A stretch of 32,500 bases of DNA from Glandiceps talaboti (Eukaryota; Hemichordata; Enteropneusta; Spengelidae): contig NC_135567.1 in the NCBI RefSeq assembly GCF_964340395.1, positions 17,315,306 to 17,347,805 of the forward strand. Direction: 5' to 3'. Shown here piece by piece: positions 22,893 to 32,399 of this stretch. A program made the translations under genes and the position numbers. Under the pieces are notes generated by a model that was not told where the DNA came from, did no database searches, and saw only the letters and a list, made by a program, of their open reading frames with translations. Every line of letters starts with the position of its first letter. Position 1 is the stretch's first letter.

Positions 22893-23340
22893 TCTCAAAT
22901 CGACATGTCTACAGCATATATCTATAATCGTGCTTACATTTCCCATGTGGATTATGGAACCATTACCTAACAGTGCAAAATAGTCAAATCTGGAATGTCT
23001 GTAGGCAATTCAAAGGCATTAGTATTAATATCAAAGTATAGATAACTGAGATTAATAGTATATACGCGTTATTGTATCAGAATATTCAGTGGACTTAAAG
23101 TGACTCAACAACCAACTGTATTGTTGTCATGGCAACATACACTACACTGCTATGAATCATCTATTTATAGACCTATATATAGAAATAGTGGCATATAGTG
23201 TAAGAACTGGGGTATCATGTCGTATCAGTCTTACGTATATAGTTAAATCAAAAAGATAACTTTCGACCAGTGTCTATATGATAAATATCATAATGTTTAT
23301 GAAACCAGGTGTGTTATCAACATATACAATGCACCTTTGA

Positions 23341-23389
23341 CACCGCCACCCCACCCCACCCTACCCCACCCCACCCCCACCCCACCCCA
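23341..23389 (-). repeat. C-rich tract with G-quadruplex potential on the minus strand
   Basis: A (CCCCA)n-like run with CCC or CCCC blocks separated by one or two bases. The complementary strand has many GGGG runs. Confidence 0.85.
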
Positions 23390-23833
23390 TCAAAATATTT
23401 CAAACCTTTGTCATATGACAACTTATTTCTTATCATGTTGTATATCATTTGACTCCTACTTCAAAAAATTGTATTTTTCTTGGGTTTAGTTTTCTTAAAA
23501 TAAATAAATTAAAGTAATTGTTTACAGTGTACTTATAATTTTTTCTGAGGTGAACTCTATGTTAAATTTTGTACATATTTTGAGCATGTGGTGTTAAAAG
23601 ATATTAGGACAAGCATTCCGAATTCATATATACAGAGATAGTGTACACGAAAGTTCACGGAAGGTGAATAACCATGTTAAGACGTTCAGGGTTGTCATAG
23701 CAACTGTCTGGCTCCTGAAACGATTTTATAATCTAGAGCAATCAGTGGCGTCATTTTTAAATGCTTTTTTTTTTCTGGCGAGATGAAAATTCTGCATGAG
23801 GCGTTGGGTAGCATTATTTAGACCCTGGGCATT

Positions 23834-23847
23834 GTTGCCATAGTAAC
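23834..23847. promoter_or_regulatory. X-box (RFX-type) palindrome
   Basis: GTTGCCATAGTAAC fits the RFX consensus GTNRCC-N(0-3)-RGYAAC exactly, with a 2-bp spacer. Near matches occur at 23123-23136 (GTTGTCATGGCAAC) and 23691-23704 (GTTGTCATAGCAAC), giving three sites in 725 bp. Confidence 0.4.
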
Positions 23848-23890
23848 CAAATAACTATATTATTGAATGAGGAATTGATTATGTGTGTGC

Positions 23891-23930
23891 GTGTGTGTGT
23901 CTGTCTGATGACCAAGTGACTGACTTATTT

Positions 23931-24013
<83 letters not shown>
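23891..24013 (+). repeat. GT run and (CTGT)n microsatellite
   Basis: A short GTGTGT run (23884-23900) is followed after a gap by a CTGT array (23931-24013) with one CTAT unit. Confidence 0.95.
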
Positions 24014-24829
24014 CCCTCTTATTTTGGAGATGGTGTATCAATACAAAATTAAGTTTAGTGGATTGTGAATCATATAAAAAGAGTCTGTTGGCTCAGGTCT
24101 ATCAATTTCTTAACGCCATCAACAGTTCATGTTCGAAAACTAACCTACTTTCGTTTTTTATCTGGGAGCTCAAGTTGTACGGATGTTAACAGTAGTTGTT
24201 TTATGCATTTATTCATATATTCATTTTTATATTTATTTGTTTTATGTATGACTTCACAGTAGGGTTCTGTCTAAATATCACGAACAATACATTTCTAGCC
24301 TAAATATTTTGAAGATAATTAACTCCTCATCATCAGTTGGTCTCAAGTTCTGTCAATTTCAGTAATCAAGTTCTGCCAAAATTTTAAAATGCTGAAGTCG
24401 GCAGCTTTTGTCATACAAAATAGTGTCTTAGTCCTGGAATTGTATAAATATTACATTTTATAGTTGGTGTGGAGCAATCAACACTACACTATATATTTAA
24501 CAATGTACCATTCTCGCAAACCAGAGCTGTTATTTCTTCCGCTACACTTCGGTGCCGTAAAACAAGTCGTGGTTTGCGACGATGCAGTGTATTACCAAAC
24601 CCCACGCTTTCATATATACTGGAAGAATTGAACCAGATTGCACATTCCCAAAAATTGCCATGTTGATACAAGAATCAAACCAGCATCAAGATTGTAAAAG
24701 GTTGTCATGGTGATACAAAAATTCAACGAGATTTTATATTACATGCATCGGAATGCTAATGATTCATATCTTTATTAATAACAAAGAAAACTAAAATTGC
24801 ATTTTATTAACTTCAAGAAACCTCTCGAA
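24014..24829. other. Intergenic, no supported gene
   Basis: AT-rich. At 24500-24600 a less AT-rich stretch (ACCATTCTCGCAAACCAGAG; TCTTCCGCTACACTTCGGTG) is open on both strands and looks like a decayed repeat rather than an exon. Two similar segments with CCATGTTGATACAAGAATC and CATGGTGATACAAAAATTC are at 24659 and 24708. Confidence 0.4.
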
Positions 24830-25136
24830 GATGTCCTAAGTCATGACGGTTCCAGGACAGGTTCAGGACGCATTTACGTCTACACAGCCTTCAAACTATC
24901 CCTAGTCCTGCCTCAGGTAGGATTTTAATGTCGTGAAGATGGGGCTATTGTTTAGCGAGTGTCTTGTCTCTAATTACATTTCATGTTTGGCTGGTGATTT
25001 CCATGTTTTATGGACAATAAAGTATATCTAATCTAATCTAATCTAATCTAATCTAATCTAATCTAATCTAATCTAATCTAATCTAATCTAATCTAATCTA
25101 ATCTAATCTAATCTAATCTAATCTAATCTAATCTAA
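24830..25136 (+). mobile_element. Probable 3' end of a LINE-type retrotransposon with (TCTAA)n tail
   Basis: A 3'-UTR-like segment ends with TTTTATGGACAATAAAGTAT and passes straight into about 21 TCTAA units (25029-25136). Many invertebrate non-LTR elements end in a CAATAAAGT-like signal followed by a short tandem tail (family knowledge). No reverse transcriptase sequence remains, so this is a 5'-truncated copy at most. Confidence 0.55.
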
Positions 25137-25204
25137 CAATAACAATTTTTTACATATCCAGTATATAATAAGAAATAACATTGACCTTGTCTCTATTATA
25201 GATA

Positions 25205-25470
25205 GATAGATATATTGTTATTCAAAGTCCCTTTTGTGTACAGTACGTATGTATATTATATAAAAGTCTATTGTGCACGGTAGATAGGTATATTGTTATT
25301 CAAAGTCCCTTTTGTGTACAGTACGTATGTATATTATATAAAAGTCTATTGTGCACGGTAGATAGGTATATTGTTATTCAACGTCCCTTTTGTGTACAGT
25401 ACGTATGTATATTATATAAACGTCTATTGTGCACGGTAGATAGGTATATTGTTATAAAAATGTATACTGC
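25205..25470 (+). repeat. 78-bp minisatellite just upstream of the dehydrogenase promoter
   Basis: TATATTGTTATTCAAAGTCC starts at 25211 and 25289, with variants at 25367 and 25445, exactly 78 bp apart. Each unit carries GTGTACAGTACGTATGTATA and TCTATTGTGCACGGTAGATA. Inverted traces (GGACTTTTAAATAACAATAT) follow at about 25498. The array ends about 105 bp before the predicted TATA box. Confidence 0.92.
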
Positions 25471-25574
25471 CAACAGTAGATATGTATGTTGATAATGGAC
25501 TTTTAAATAACAATATTCTGTAGACAATAGATATTTAAATAACAATACTAAATATGCATATTGGTATTAGCAAG

Positions 25575-25664
25575 TATATAAGAGAATGTGTTCACCAAGG
25601 CCTCAGACCACATGTAGTTTGGAGGAAGACTAACCATATATAACTTCACGTGTATAAATCTACC
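25575..25664 (+). promoter_or_regulatory. Core promoter and 5' UTR of the HPGD-like gene
   Basis: TATATAAG begins at 25575, and TCAGACC, a perfect fit to the initiator YYANWYY, places A+1 at 25605, exactly 30 bp downstream. The implied 5' UTR is 60 nt. It contains ATGTAG at 25612-25617, a minimal start-stop uORF, and a CACGTG E-box at 25647-25652. The transcription start is inferred from motif spacing only. Confidence 0.55.
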
Positions 25665-25757
25665 ATGAATCTGAACGGTAAAGTTGCCTTGATCACTGGG
25701 GGTGCCGATGGTATTGGCAAAGGCCTGGCTGAACAGTTCTTACATCATGAAGCAAAG
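25665..25757 (+). CDS. Exon 1 of the HPGD-like gene
   Basis: Encodes residues 1-31, beginning MNLNGKVALITGGADGIGKG: strand 1 and the glycine-rich dinucleotide loop. It ends AAG/GTAATA in phase 0. Confidence 0.9.
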
Positions 25758-28700
25758 GTAATATTTTACTTGAAGGGAAGGGGTGGAAAGAGGGGAAGAG
25801 GGAGAGAGCGATCCTGGTTTGTTTTAAATAAGTTGCTTTAGTATGATATACTGGTATTTAAATCTAACTGGCAGGGGTGGGGTGGAGTTGAACATGGATT
25901 TTCTGAAACTGAAACCGAGCGTCTGTGACTCAAGTCAATATGACCGTACCAGTAAAGACATTTTTTTTTCTAAAATTACTCCAGCCCACACCCAATGCAT
26001 ACTTTGGCAAATATGCTGGGACTTACTGTACTAGGGTTCTGGATATCAGTTGAATATAATTAAATAGTCTACTTCCATTACGATCGTGTTACTATTTACG
26101 TCACGTTATCTCATAGACCCTACTTTCGTGTAGTAGGGTCTATGGTTATCTTCACACATTAAGTCAAGTCAAACATGAACATTTGACCATTTATCTGGCT
26201 AAACGCGACGCTGGACTAAAGTCTTTAGTCTGTTTTATTTTATTTTTTTTTATTTTTTTTATAGAAATAACGTCTGTATCAGTACTCAAGTAACGTGTCC
26301 ATTCATGTTGTTTGCTTTGAATTGAATTCAACACTCGGGTATAACTTACAAGGCCGTTACTCTTGTGGCGACCATTCAACACATTTCCGAATTATTATTA
26401 ACTCTAGAGGGAATGAAAGTAGTACAAAATAGTTAAGTATATAAACAAACATTGACTGTGGCATTCAACGGCGTGGTGGAGAGAGTAAAAAATAGTTTTG
26501 AAAAAGAGATTAATCGAGGACACTTTCTCATTGTTACGTCCTTGGCTATTAGTTATGCTAATTAATTATGCTAATTATGCTATGGTATTGCCTGCCATTC
26601 TAATCGTGTCACGGTTGGTTACCAATAACTGCGCGCTCTCTGGACTCGTATACAAACATATCTTTATTCTCCAAGCATGTCTGAAAGCATACACAGAAAG
26701 ATACACTAGTTGTAGCAGTACTGGCCACGTCTGCACTTCTCTATACAATAAATATACTACTACATAAATATACTAAAAGTAAAGATACAAATACAAAAGA
26801 CACAACAAGTGAAATATAAAGTTTGGACTAACCTGAAAGTATACACAGAAAGATACACTAGTTGTAGCCGTACTGGCCACGTCTACACATCTATTATACT
26901 AACCTGTCGCTCTTACTTATATGGAAAAGTCATGTGATAGAAAAGTAGGAAGTGATTGGATGAGGAGATGTTAACAGATGGAGCCAGGTGATTTGAAATA
27001 GAAATGAATATTTATGAACACAACAACAAAGAAATACATTACGGTAACTCACAAAACGAAATACAGAAGGGACATATACACACATTAATGAGATTGACAC
27101 AAGTAATTTAATTAAATGTACTTTTATTAAACACGACTGTGATAATAGTTATAAAAATAATCATATTTATATCAATGTAGAAAATATACACGAATGAAGA
27201 ACACGTTCAAACACTGAGTCGAATATTTACCATTCATAATTGAATAACGGCATTAATCTAATTTCGCTGACACTCTGGTCTTGTTTATCTCAATGACGAA
27301 AACTAATTATGTATACATTGTTGGTCTAAAATAAAATAAAATAAAATAAAATAAAATAAAGAAAGGTTATGGTGATGTATGCTAAATTTAAACTCTAATA
27401 TTTTACAGGGTGTGTTTCTTATTGATATCAACAAGGTCAAAGGTCAAGAAACACTCAAAACGTTGAGAGAACAATATGGCGACGACAGAGTCCAATTCTG
27501 CGCATGTGACATCACTTCTAAGGAAGAGCTTCAAGGTAAAGGGAGGGGGGTAAAGGCAAACCTGTTATTTTACATGTTTCTCATCGTATTATAGTTGAAC
27601 AAAGATGATGGATCAGTCGCAAACGTGTGTAGTGATACATTAACAACCAATTTTAATTGTTTGCAATGTTACTGATAAAGGGATCAATACAACTGATAAC
27701 AACTGATAAAATATTTAGGTCCCCTGCCTGAAATGTTTTACTTCTTGGAAATATATAACCTTGCGCCTGGAACTATGTTTTGCAATGACCATCAAGGAAG
27801 TGCTTCAAATCACACTTGCTGGCTAACCCAGACATCCCGTCATGTGACGGTTCATCGATGTGTTAGCGTCATTTGCCTGTAAGATACGCCGACGCGATGT
27901 GTCTTACAATCTATAGTTTCATAACAAAAACTAAATTTCTATCATATTTCTAACAGGTTCTTTTAAGAGGTGCATGGAGCAATATGGGCACCTGGACATT
28001 GTTTGTAACAATGCTGGTATACTCGATGAAGAGAAAAGAGAACTCACGCTGGCAGTCAATCTGGTAAGGAATATACACACTTCTCTTTCTGCTTACTATT
28101 GTACAAAACACCTTGTGGTTATCTCACACAGTCAGATGAGGTACGTATACTGAAGTGATGTGACGAGTTTACTTGATACAGTGCAAAACACCTTGTGGTT
28201 ATCTTACACAGTCAGGTGTGGTAATGAAGTGATGTGACGAGTTTACTTGATACAGTACAAAACACCTTGTGGTTATCTCACACAGGTCAATGTCGTACTG
28301 GAGTGATGTGATGAGTTTACTTGATACAGTACAAAACACCCTGTGGTTATCTCACACAGTCAGGTGTGGTCCTGCAGTATATGATGTGATGAGTTGACTT
28401 GATACTGTACAAAACACTTTGTGGGTATCTCACACAAGTCACTGTGGTACCGAAGTGATGTGATGAGTTTACTCAATAGTACAAAACACCTTGTGGTTAT
28501 CACGTACAGTCAGGTGTGGTACTGAAGTGATGTGATGAGTTGACTTGATACTGTACAAAACACCTTGTAAGTTCCATTCACCGACCGATCTGGGATAATG
28601 TGAATATTGATGGCAAATTTTATTGAACGGTGATTCTTGCAGAATGTGTGTACTTGTACTTTGCTGTGTGTAGTTCTATCTGAATGTACTGGTTTAATTG

Positions 28701-31700
28701 AATATATACCGGGGGTGTTATACTATCGATATCTTTGCAGATGGTATTATTATTCATGTATTATTTCGTGCCCAAAATACCAGGTTTGATTTCTTTCAAT
28801 TTTAAGTAAGTGACAACTACTAATATAGGGTTACTATAAGAATTATTGTTGTTAGTTGTCAACTATTTCTTTTCAGTTAGCTGTAATTGAAGGCACTTAT
28901 CTAGCTGTAGAATACATGGGTACAAAAAATGGCGGAAAAGGTGGTGTTGTCATTAACACGTCATCAGCGAACGGTAAGCATACCCAAAAGTTTTTTTTTA
29001 ATTCGACGCCCTCTACGACAGCTTCAGGACAAGGTTATGTTGTCACTGATTGTAATATGGCTAATACCACAAATGCATGAAATTGTCATTTCTAGATGAA
29101 GAGAGGCCTCGACTAATAAAACAAATCGTTCATAGTTTTCTTTTGATATTTTTGTAATGTCTAATTCATCGACTGTTAAAAGTATGATTTTGAATTGATT
29201 ATTGAATACACAGACTTATATTTTGTTTTGTGCTAAATTTCTCTTATTCTAATTGAATGATTGACCCATTATTTTTACGCTGTTACGATAACAAAGATTA
29301 ACATATGTCGGGCCGCCTTAACCAAATTGCCCAAATTGTAGAATTCTGTGTTCATTCGAGTTACAGTGAATACCGTTTGTTTGATACAACCACACATAAA
29401 CACACAAGAAACTGCATTTTTTTGCTACATTTAGTCTAAATGAAATAAACCATTTCAATGTGTTGCAGCTAAATGCAGACATTTGGGCGCCAACGTTTTT
29501 TTCTTAGCATCAAACACCTGATAAAAGGGTGCCGTAAATTATCGTTTGCAGTGTTCATTTGATGTCTGTATGGTGGCGTGCGTACTTCATTTCACTTAGA
29601 CAAAATGTCGCAAGACACTGTACTCATTCAATCTTTGCTATCTTAAAGTAAAGCATGTCCAGTTTCTTATTGGTTTCTGTGCCGTTACATCAAACAAAAA
29701 AACTGCACGTAGTACGGTATTGTGAAATTCGCTAAACTTTCAATGTTTTCGTCTGGGTTTACTGTCTCTGTGTCTTGTTTTATTTTGCTAATTTTGCTGA
29801 ATGTTGTACTCTGTAGGATTAGTACCATTCAAATACCTACCAGTCTATACTGCCAGTAAGTATGGTGTCGTGGGATTCACTCGCAGTGTGGCGGTAAGTA
29901 TTTGAATCACAGTGCAATTAAAAACTTGCAAACCCGCCATCTTGAACATCCTGATTGTTGCATCATGGGAAATGTGATATGAATCTCACCGTATTGTAAA
30001 GTATACACAAATAATCTATTCATGGTTACCCTGGCTACTGTAGCTCCAGATTGGGTATTACAATAACCACACATAATCTAATAGTCATTTGCATCTGAGC
30101 ATGCTCAGGCTGGACTGCAAGTTCCTTATGTGGTTACTTTGGCGGTTTACTGGGGTATGACATTGTTGGATCATTATCAGACAACTTCAATTGACAAATA
30201 AATGTTGTCCATAGGCACAATGACATTGGAGAACAACAACTCAATTAATCTGTATACATATGCTTGAAATTGTGACGATAAAATCAGATCATTTGATAGG
30301 TGACCAACTGATCTGAGTCCAGTCATTGGGATGGGGGCGGAGGGAGGGGGGTGTGAGGGGTGGGGGTGTATTTGTTTATTCATCTGGAGAAAATAAGTAC
30401 ATTAAATAAGCCAGGTAGATGTTATTCCTCAATATTGTTCTTCGTTCAGTCTGGGAAAATACGAGTGACCTAAGGGGTCTTTGTCACTACGAGTCTATCG
30501 ACTCGTACGTAGTGACAGCCCTTAGGTCACTAGTATTTTCCGGCTGAATGAAGAACAATATTGGAGAATAATATAATTATACCAGCTGCAGTATTATCAA
30601 AGAAAAAATGGGCAGAATAATGGTAATTTTGAACGTTTTGACTCATATGTCGAACACAGCAGAACCAGTGACGTAGACACGTGTTGTCATGACATAGACG
30701 CGAGTTGTCGTGACGTAGAACGACCAAAGTTATATATTCCATATTTTTCGTTCTAAAAGGCTCTTGCACGATATAATGACATATATTTCTTTGTTTTGAT
30801 GACATTAGCTTGATGGATTTATTTCTATGTTTTAGTTCCAGCCAAGTGTACTTAACAACGGAGTTCGTGTCCTTGCTATTTGTCCTAGGCTGATAGAAAC
30901 AACCATGGTCAGGGACAAGTTTTGGGGAGATGGAAGTGAATACAGCGAAGAACTAAAGACTTTTAAACCAAATTTGAAGTAAGTATTCAAGGCCATGTGG
31001 ATGAGGAATGGGTATATATTTTGGATTTTTAATTTATAAAACAATTTTATCTACTTGAAAAATCAATGTGAAACAACATATGCCAAGTTCTTTTTTTAAC
31101 TCAATAAATTGCAAAACATAATGTGTAAAATGTTTGTTATTGTACGTACAATAACAAACATTTTACAAATTTAATAATCTTTTGTAGTTTATTTTTACTT
31201 ACACTGGAATGCCCTACACTGCACTCTTTCCATAAAGTGAGCCATCAGCGGCGAGAATAGGTAACTGAGAAGTTAAATGTGAAGAGGGTTTTACATATGC
31301 TACTCAGATGGAAGGTTGTAACCTGACAGAATCTTGGATTTAGTCATGAAAATTTTGTCAGATGATGTTTAGTCATTTTCTTGTAAATCACTCACAATTA
31401 TAGGGCTCAATATGTCTTTCAATCATTTCTCGATGAAACTGTTAATTGAAATGTACTAAAAAAGACAAACCAAACCAAAAAAAGTAAGCACAGAAGTGAT
31501 GTCATCTCATCACGCAGTGTATCTTGGAACCGGAAATACGGCTAATATTATTATTTTCCTTATATTTTCAAACACGTAACCTTTGTCCTTTTCATCACAG
31601 GATCGATGACGTCACTTCCGTTGTCTTAGAATTGATTTGTGACACAAGTGTTAACGGAACAGTGAACTTGATCAATGCCGATAAGCAGTATGTAGCAGTA

Positions 31701-31721
31701 CCACCACAAACGCTGGACTAA
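25665..31721 (+). CDS. 15-hydroxyprostaglandin dehydrogenase-like short-chain dehydrogenase (7 exons)
   Basis: Coding exons are 25665-25757, 27409-27535, 27957-28063, 28877-28973, 29817-29893, 30836-30978 and 31601-31721. All introns are GT-AG and the join is in frame, giving 254 residues against 266 in human HPGD. Seen: TGGADGIG (11-18) for the dinucleotide; D37 at the end of strand 2, which selects NAD over NADP; D65; NNAG (91-94); N108; S138-S139; YTASK (Y152, K156). N108, S139, Y152 and K156 match the classical SDR tetrad. By family, it oxidises a secondary alcohol to a ketone with NAD in the cytosol; prostaglandin or another lipid alcohol is the likely substrate type. Odd: the conserved CPG after strand 6 is CPR (R185), and the position matching human Q148 is L149. 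The ATG at 25665 has ACC before it; the codon at 25650 is GTG and is not used. The SDR family call is firm, the exact substrate is not. Confidence 0.9.
25758..27408 (+). other. Intron 1 contents
   Basis: A purine-rich tract is at 25771-25810. A perfect 13-bp hairpin stem (CATAGACCCTACT and its complement) with a 7-nt loop is at 26112-26144. A 65-bp segment (ACACAGAAAGATACACTAGT, ACTGGCCACGTCT) occurs at about 26680-26745 and again at about 26834-26898. An (AAAAT)n run is at about 27328-27361. Confidence 0.7.
27409..27535 (+). CDS. Exon 2 of the HPGD-like gene
   Basis: Residues 32-73 plus the first base of codon 74. Includes VFLIDIN with D37 and FCACDIT with D65. Acceptor TTTTACAG, donor CAAG/GTAAAG, phase 1. 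Confidence 0.9.
27536..27956 (+). other. Intron 2, nothing notable
   Basis: 421 bp of low-copy AT-rich sequence. The acceptor is TTTCTAACAG. Confidence 0.7.
27957..28063 (+). CDS. Exon 3 of the HPGD-like gene
   Basis: Completes codon 74 and runs to residue 109. Includes GHLDIVCNNAGIL and the VNL motif with N108. Ends CTG/GTAAGG in phase 0. Confidence 0.9.
28101..28575 (+). repeat. Intronic minisatellite, unit about 75 bp, six to seven units
   Basis: Within intron 3, TACAAAACACCTTGTGGTTA recurs near 28101, 28181, 28255, 28329, 28407, 28479 and 28553 (spacings 80, 74, 74, 78, 72 and 74). Each unit also has GAAGTGATGTGA and GAGTTTACTTGATACAGT. Confidence 0.92.
28877..28973 (+). CDS. Exon 4 of the HPGD-like gene
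   Basis: Residues 110-141 plus one base. Includes GTYLAVEYM (helix after N108) and GGVVINTSSANG with catalytic-position S139. Acceptor TTTTCAG, donor AACG/GTAAGC, phase 1. Confidence 0.9.
28974..29816 (+). other. Intron 4, nothing notable
   Basis: 843 bp of AT-rich low-copy sequence. An ORF continuing from exon 4 to 29080 is read-through into the intron. Confidence 0.7.
29817..29893 (+). CDS. Exon 5 of the HPGD-like gene
   Basis: Completes G142 and runs to A167. Includes the active-site YTASKYGVVGFTRSVA with Y152 and K156. Acceptor CTCTGTAG, donor GCG/GTAAGT, phase 0. Confidence 0.9.
29921..30126. mobile_element. Second, degraded copy of the TA-flanked MITE (intron 5)
   Basis: Shares CTTGCAAACCCGCCAT, GTTGCATCATGGGAAATGTG, GTAGCTCCAGATTGGGTATT and CTGAGCATGCTCAG with 22349-22592, and ends TGCAAGTTCC. 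The left end is mutated (AAAACTTGCAA) and part of the interior is deleted, so it is older or more decayed than the first copy. Confidence 0.8.
30327..30367 (+). repeat. G-rich tract in intron 5
   Basis: Seven or more runs of three to six G within 40 bp on the sense strand. G-quadruplex formation in DNA or in the pre-mRNA is possible. Confidence 0.8.
30420..30790 (+). mobile_element. Hairpin-element family, copy 4 (intron 5), best preserved
   Basis: The left arm (30420-30495) and right arm (30500-30572) are near-perfect inverted copies with a 4-nt centre: TATTCCTCAATATTGTTCTT, GGGAAAATACGAGTGACCTA and TGTCACTACGAGTC face their complements. A non-palindromic tail follows, with GAACACAGCAGAACCAGTGA, two TGACGTAGAC-type units (30670 and 30690) and TATATTCCATAT. 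It is a MITE- or foldback-like family without coding capacity; superfamily and target duplication are not determined. Confidence 0.8.
30836..30978 (+). CDS. Exon 6 of the HPGD-like gene
   Basis: Residues 168-214 plus two bases. Includes NNGVRVLAICPRLIETTM, where family members have CPG followed by T..., and the acidic lid segment WGDGSEYSEELK. Acceptor TTTTAG, donor GAA/GTAAGT, phase 2. Confidence 0.88.
31124..31167. repeat. Perfect 44-bp palindrome in intron 6
   Basis: Each arm is 22 bp with no spacer. The left arm begins TGTAAAATGTTTG, the centre is TTGTACGTACAA, and the right arm mirrors the left without a mismatch. Confidence 0.97.
31601..31721 (+). CDS. Exon 7 of the HPGD-like gene
   Basis: Completes K215 and runs to D254, with TAA at 31719-31721. 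Includes IDDVTSVVLELICD and VNGTVNLINADKQYV, the usual last helix and final strand of the SDR core. Acceptor ATCACAG. Confidence 0.9.
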
Positions 31722-32270
31722 TATGTTTATCAAGCTCCTACATCGTGTCACTTGAAACGATTTCCCTTCATTGACTTCCGCTTCCGGTTGATTACTTGGT
31801 CTGTATAGTGACACAATCACTGAACTTTTTGTTTTTGTTTATAGCAGAGTCTTAAGTGGACGAGCCTACCTGTATACTAAACTACACTATTTCCAATATC
31901 CTAACCACAGGGGACTCGGGCTCAGTTAGTGTTGTTTACGAACACAAACAAACAAACAAACAAACAAACAAACAAACAAACACACACACACACATAAACA
32001 AACAAACAAACAAACAAACAAACAGCAATAAATATGCAAAATAGTCACAGTGAGGTATGTGCTACTGTGATATTTATTACTGCTTGTTTGTTTGTTTTCG
32101 GTTGTGTTTTTGTTTTGTTTTTAAAGCAATACTAACTGAGCCTCAGCCCCCTGCGTCCTAACCAACATTTTGACATTATGAAATTCTGAATTTTCGTCTG
32201 TCATTCAAAGTCTAATCTGATTCTTCACTTATATTCATATGGACTTTTTATGGTTAACATATGCAATAAA
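31722..32270 (+). other. 3' UTR with two polyadenylation signals
   Basis: AATAAA occurs at 32027-32032 and 32265-32270. Between the stop and the first signal lies a (CAAA)n/(CA)n array (31943-32024). A TTTG-rich segment at 32082-32120 is its near complement, so a long transcript could fold on itself. Which signal is used cannot be told from sequence. Confidence 0.55.
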
Positions 32271-32399
32271 CTATGTTGAATTCGACTATGCATTCTTAAG
32301 ATATAACCAAATTACTAACAATCATTACTTTTGCAAATGACAATATTTATTAGTTGTGTCATAATCTAATCAGTTCTTGTCATTACCACATGGAAGATG

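Noticed and set aside
24469-24671. Overlapping ORFs on both strands as a coding exon
   Set aside because: No family is recognised, both strands are open equally, and the segment looks like a decayed dispersed repeat.
25029-25136. (TCTAA)n as telomeric DNA
   Set aside because: The unit is not TTAGGG or TTAGG, the run is only about 108 bp, and it follows a CAATAAAGT retroelement-like end.
25650-25664. Five-residue N-terminal extension of the dehydrogenase
   Set aside because: The codon at 25650 is GTG. The ATG at 25665 has good context and gives the usual SDR N-terminal length.
19292-30805. Two minus-strand ORFs (19292-19594 and 30530-30805) sharing peptide stretches, as a gene family
   Set aside because: The similarity coincides with shared DNA of the hairpin element, the ORFs begin and end at different points, and no domain is visible.
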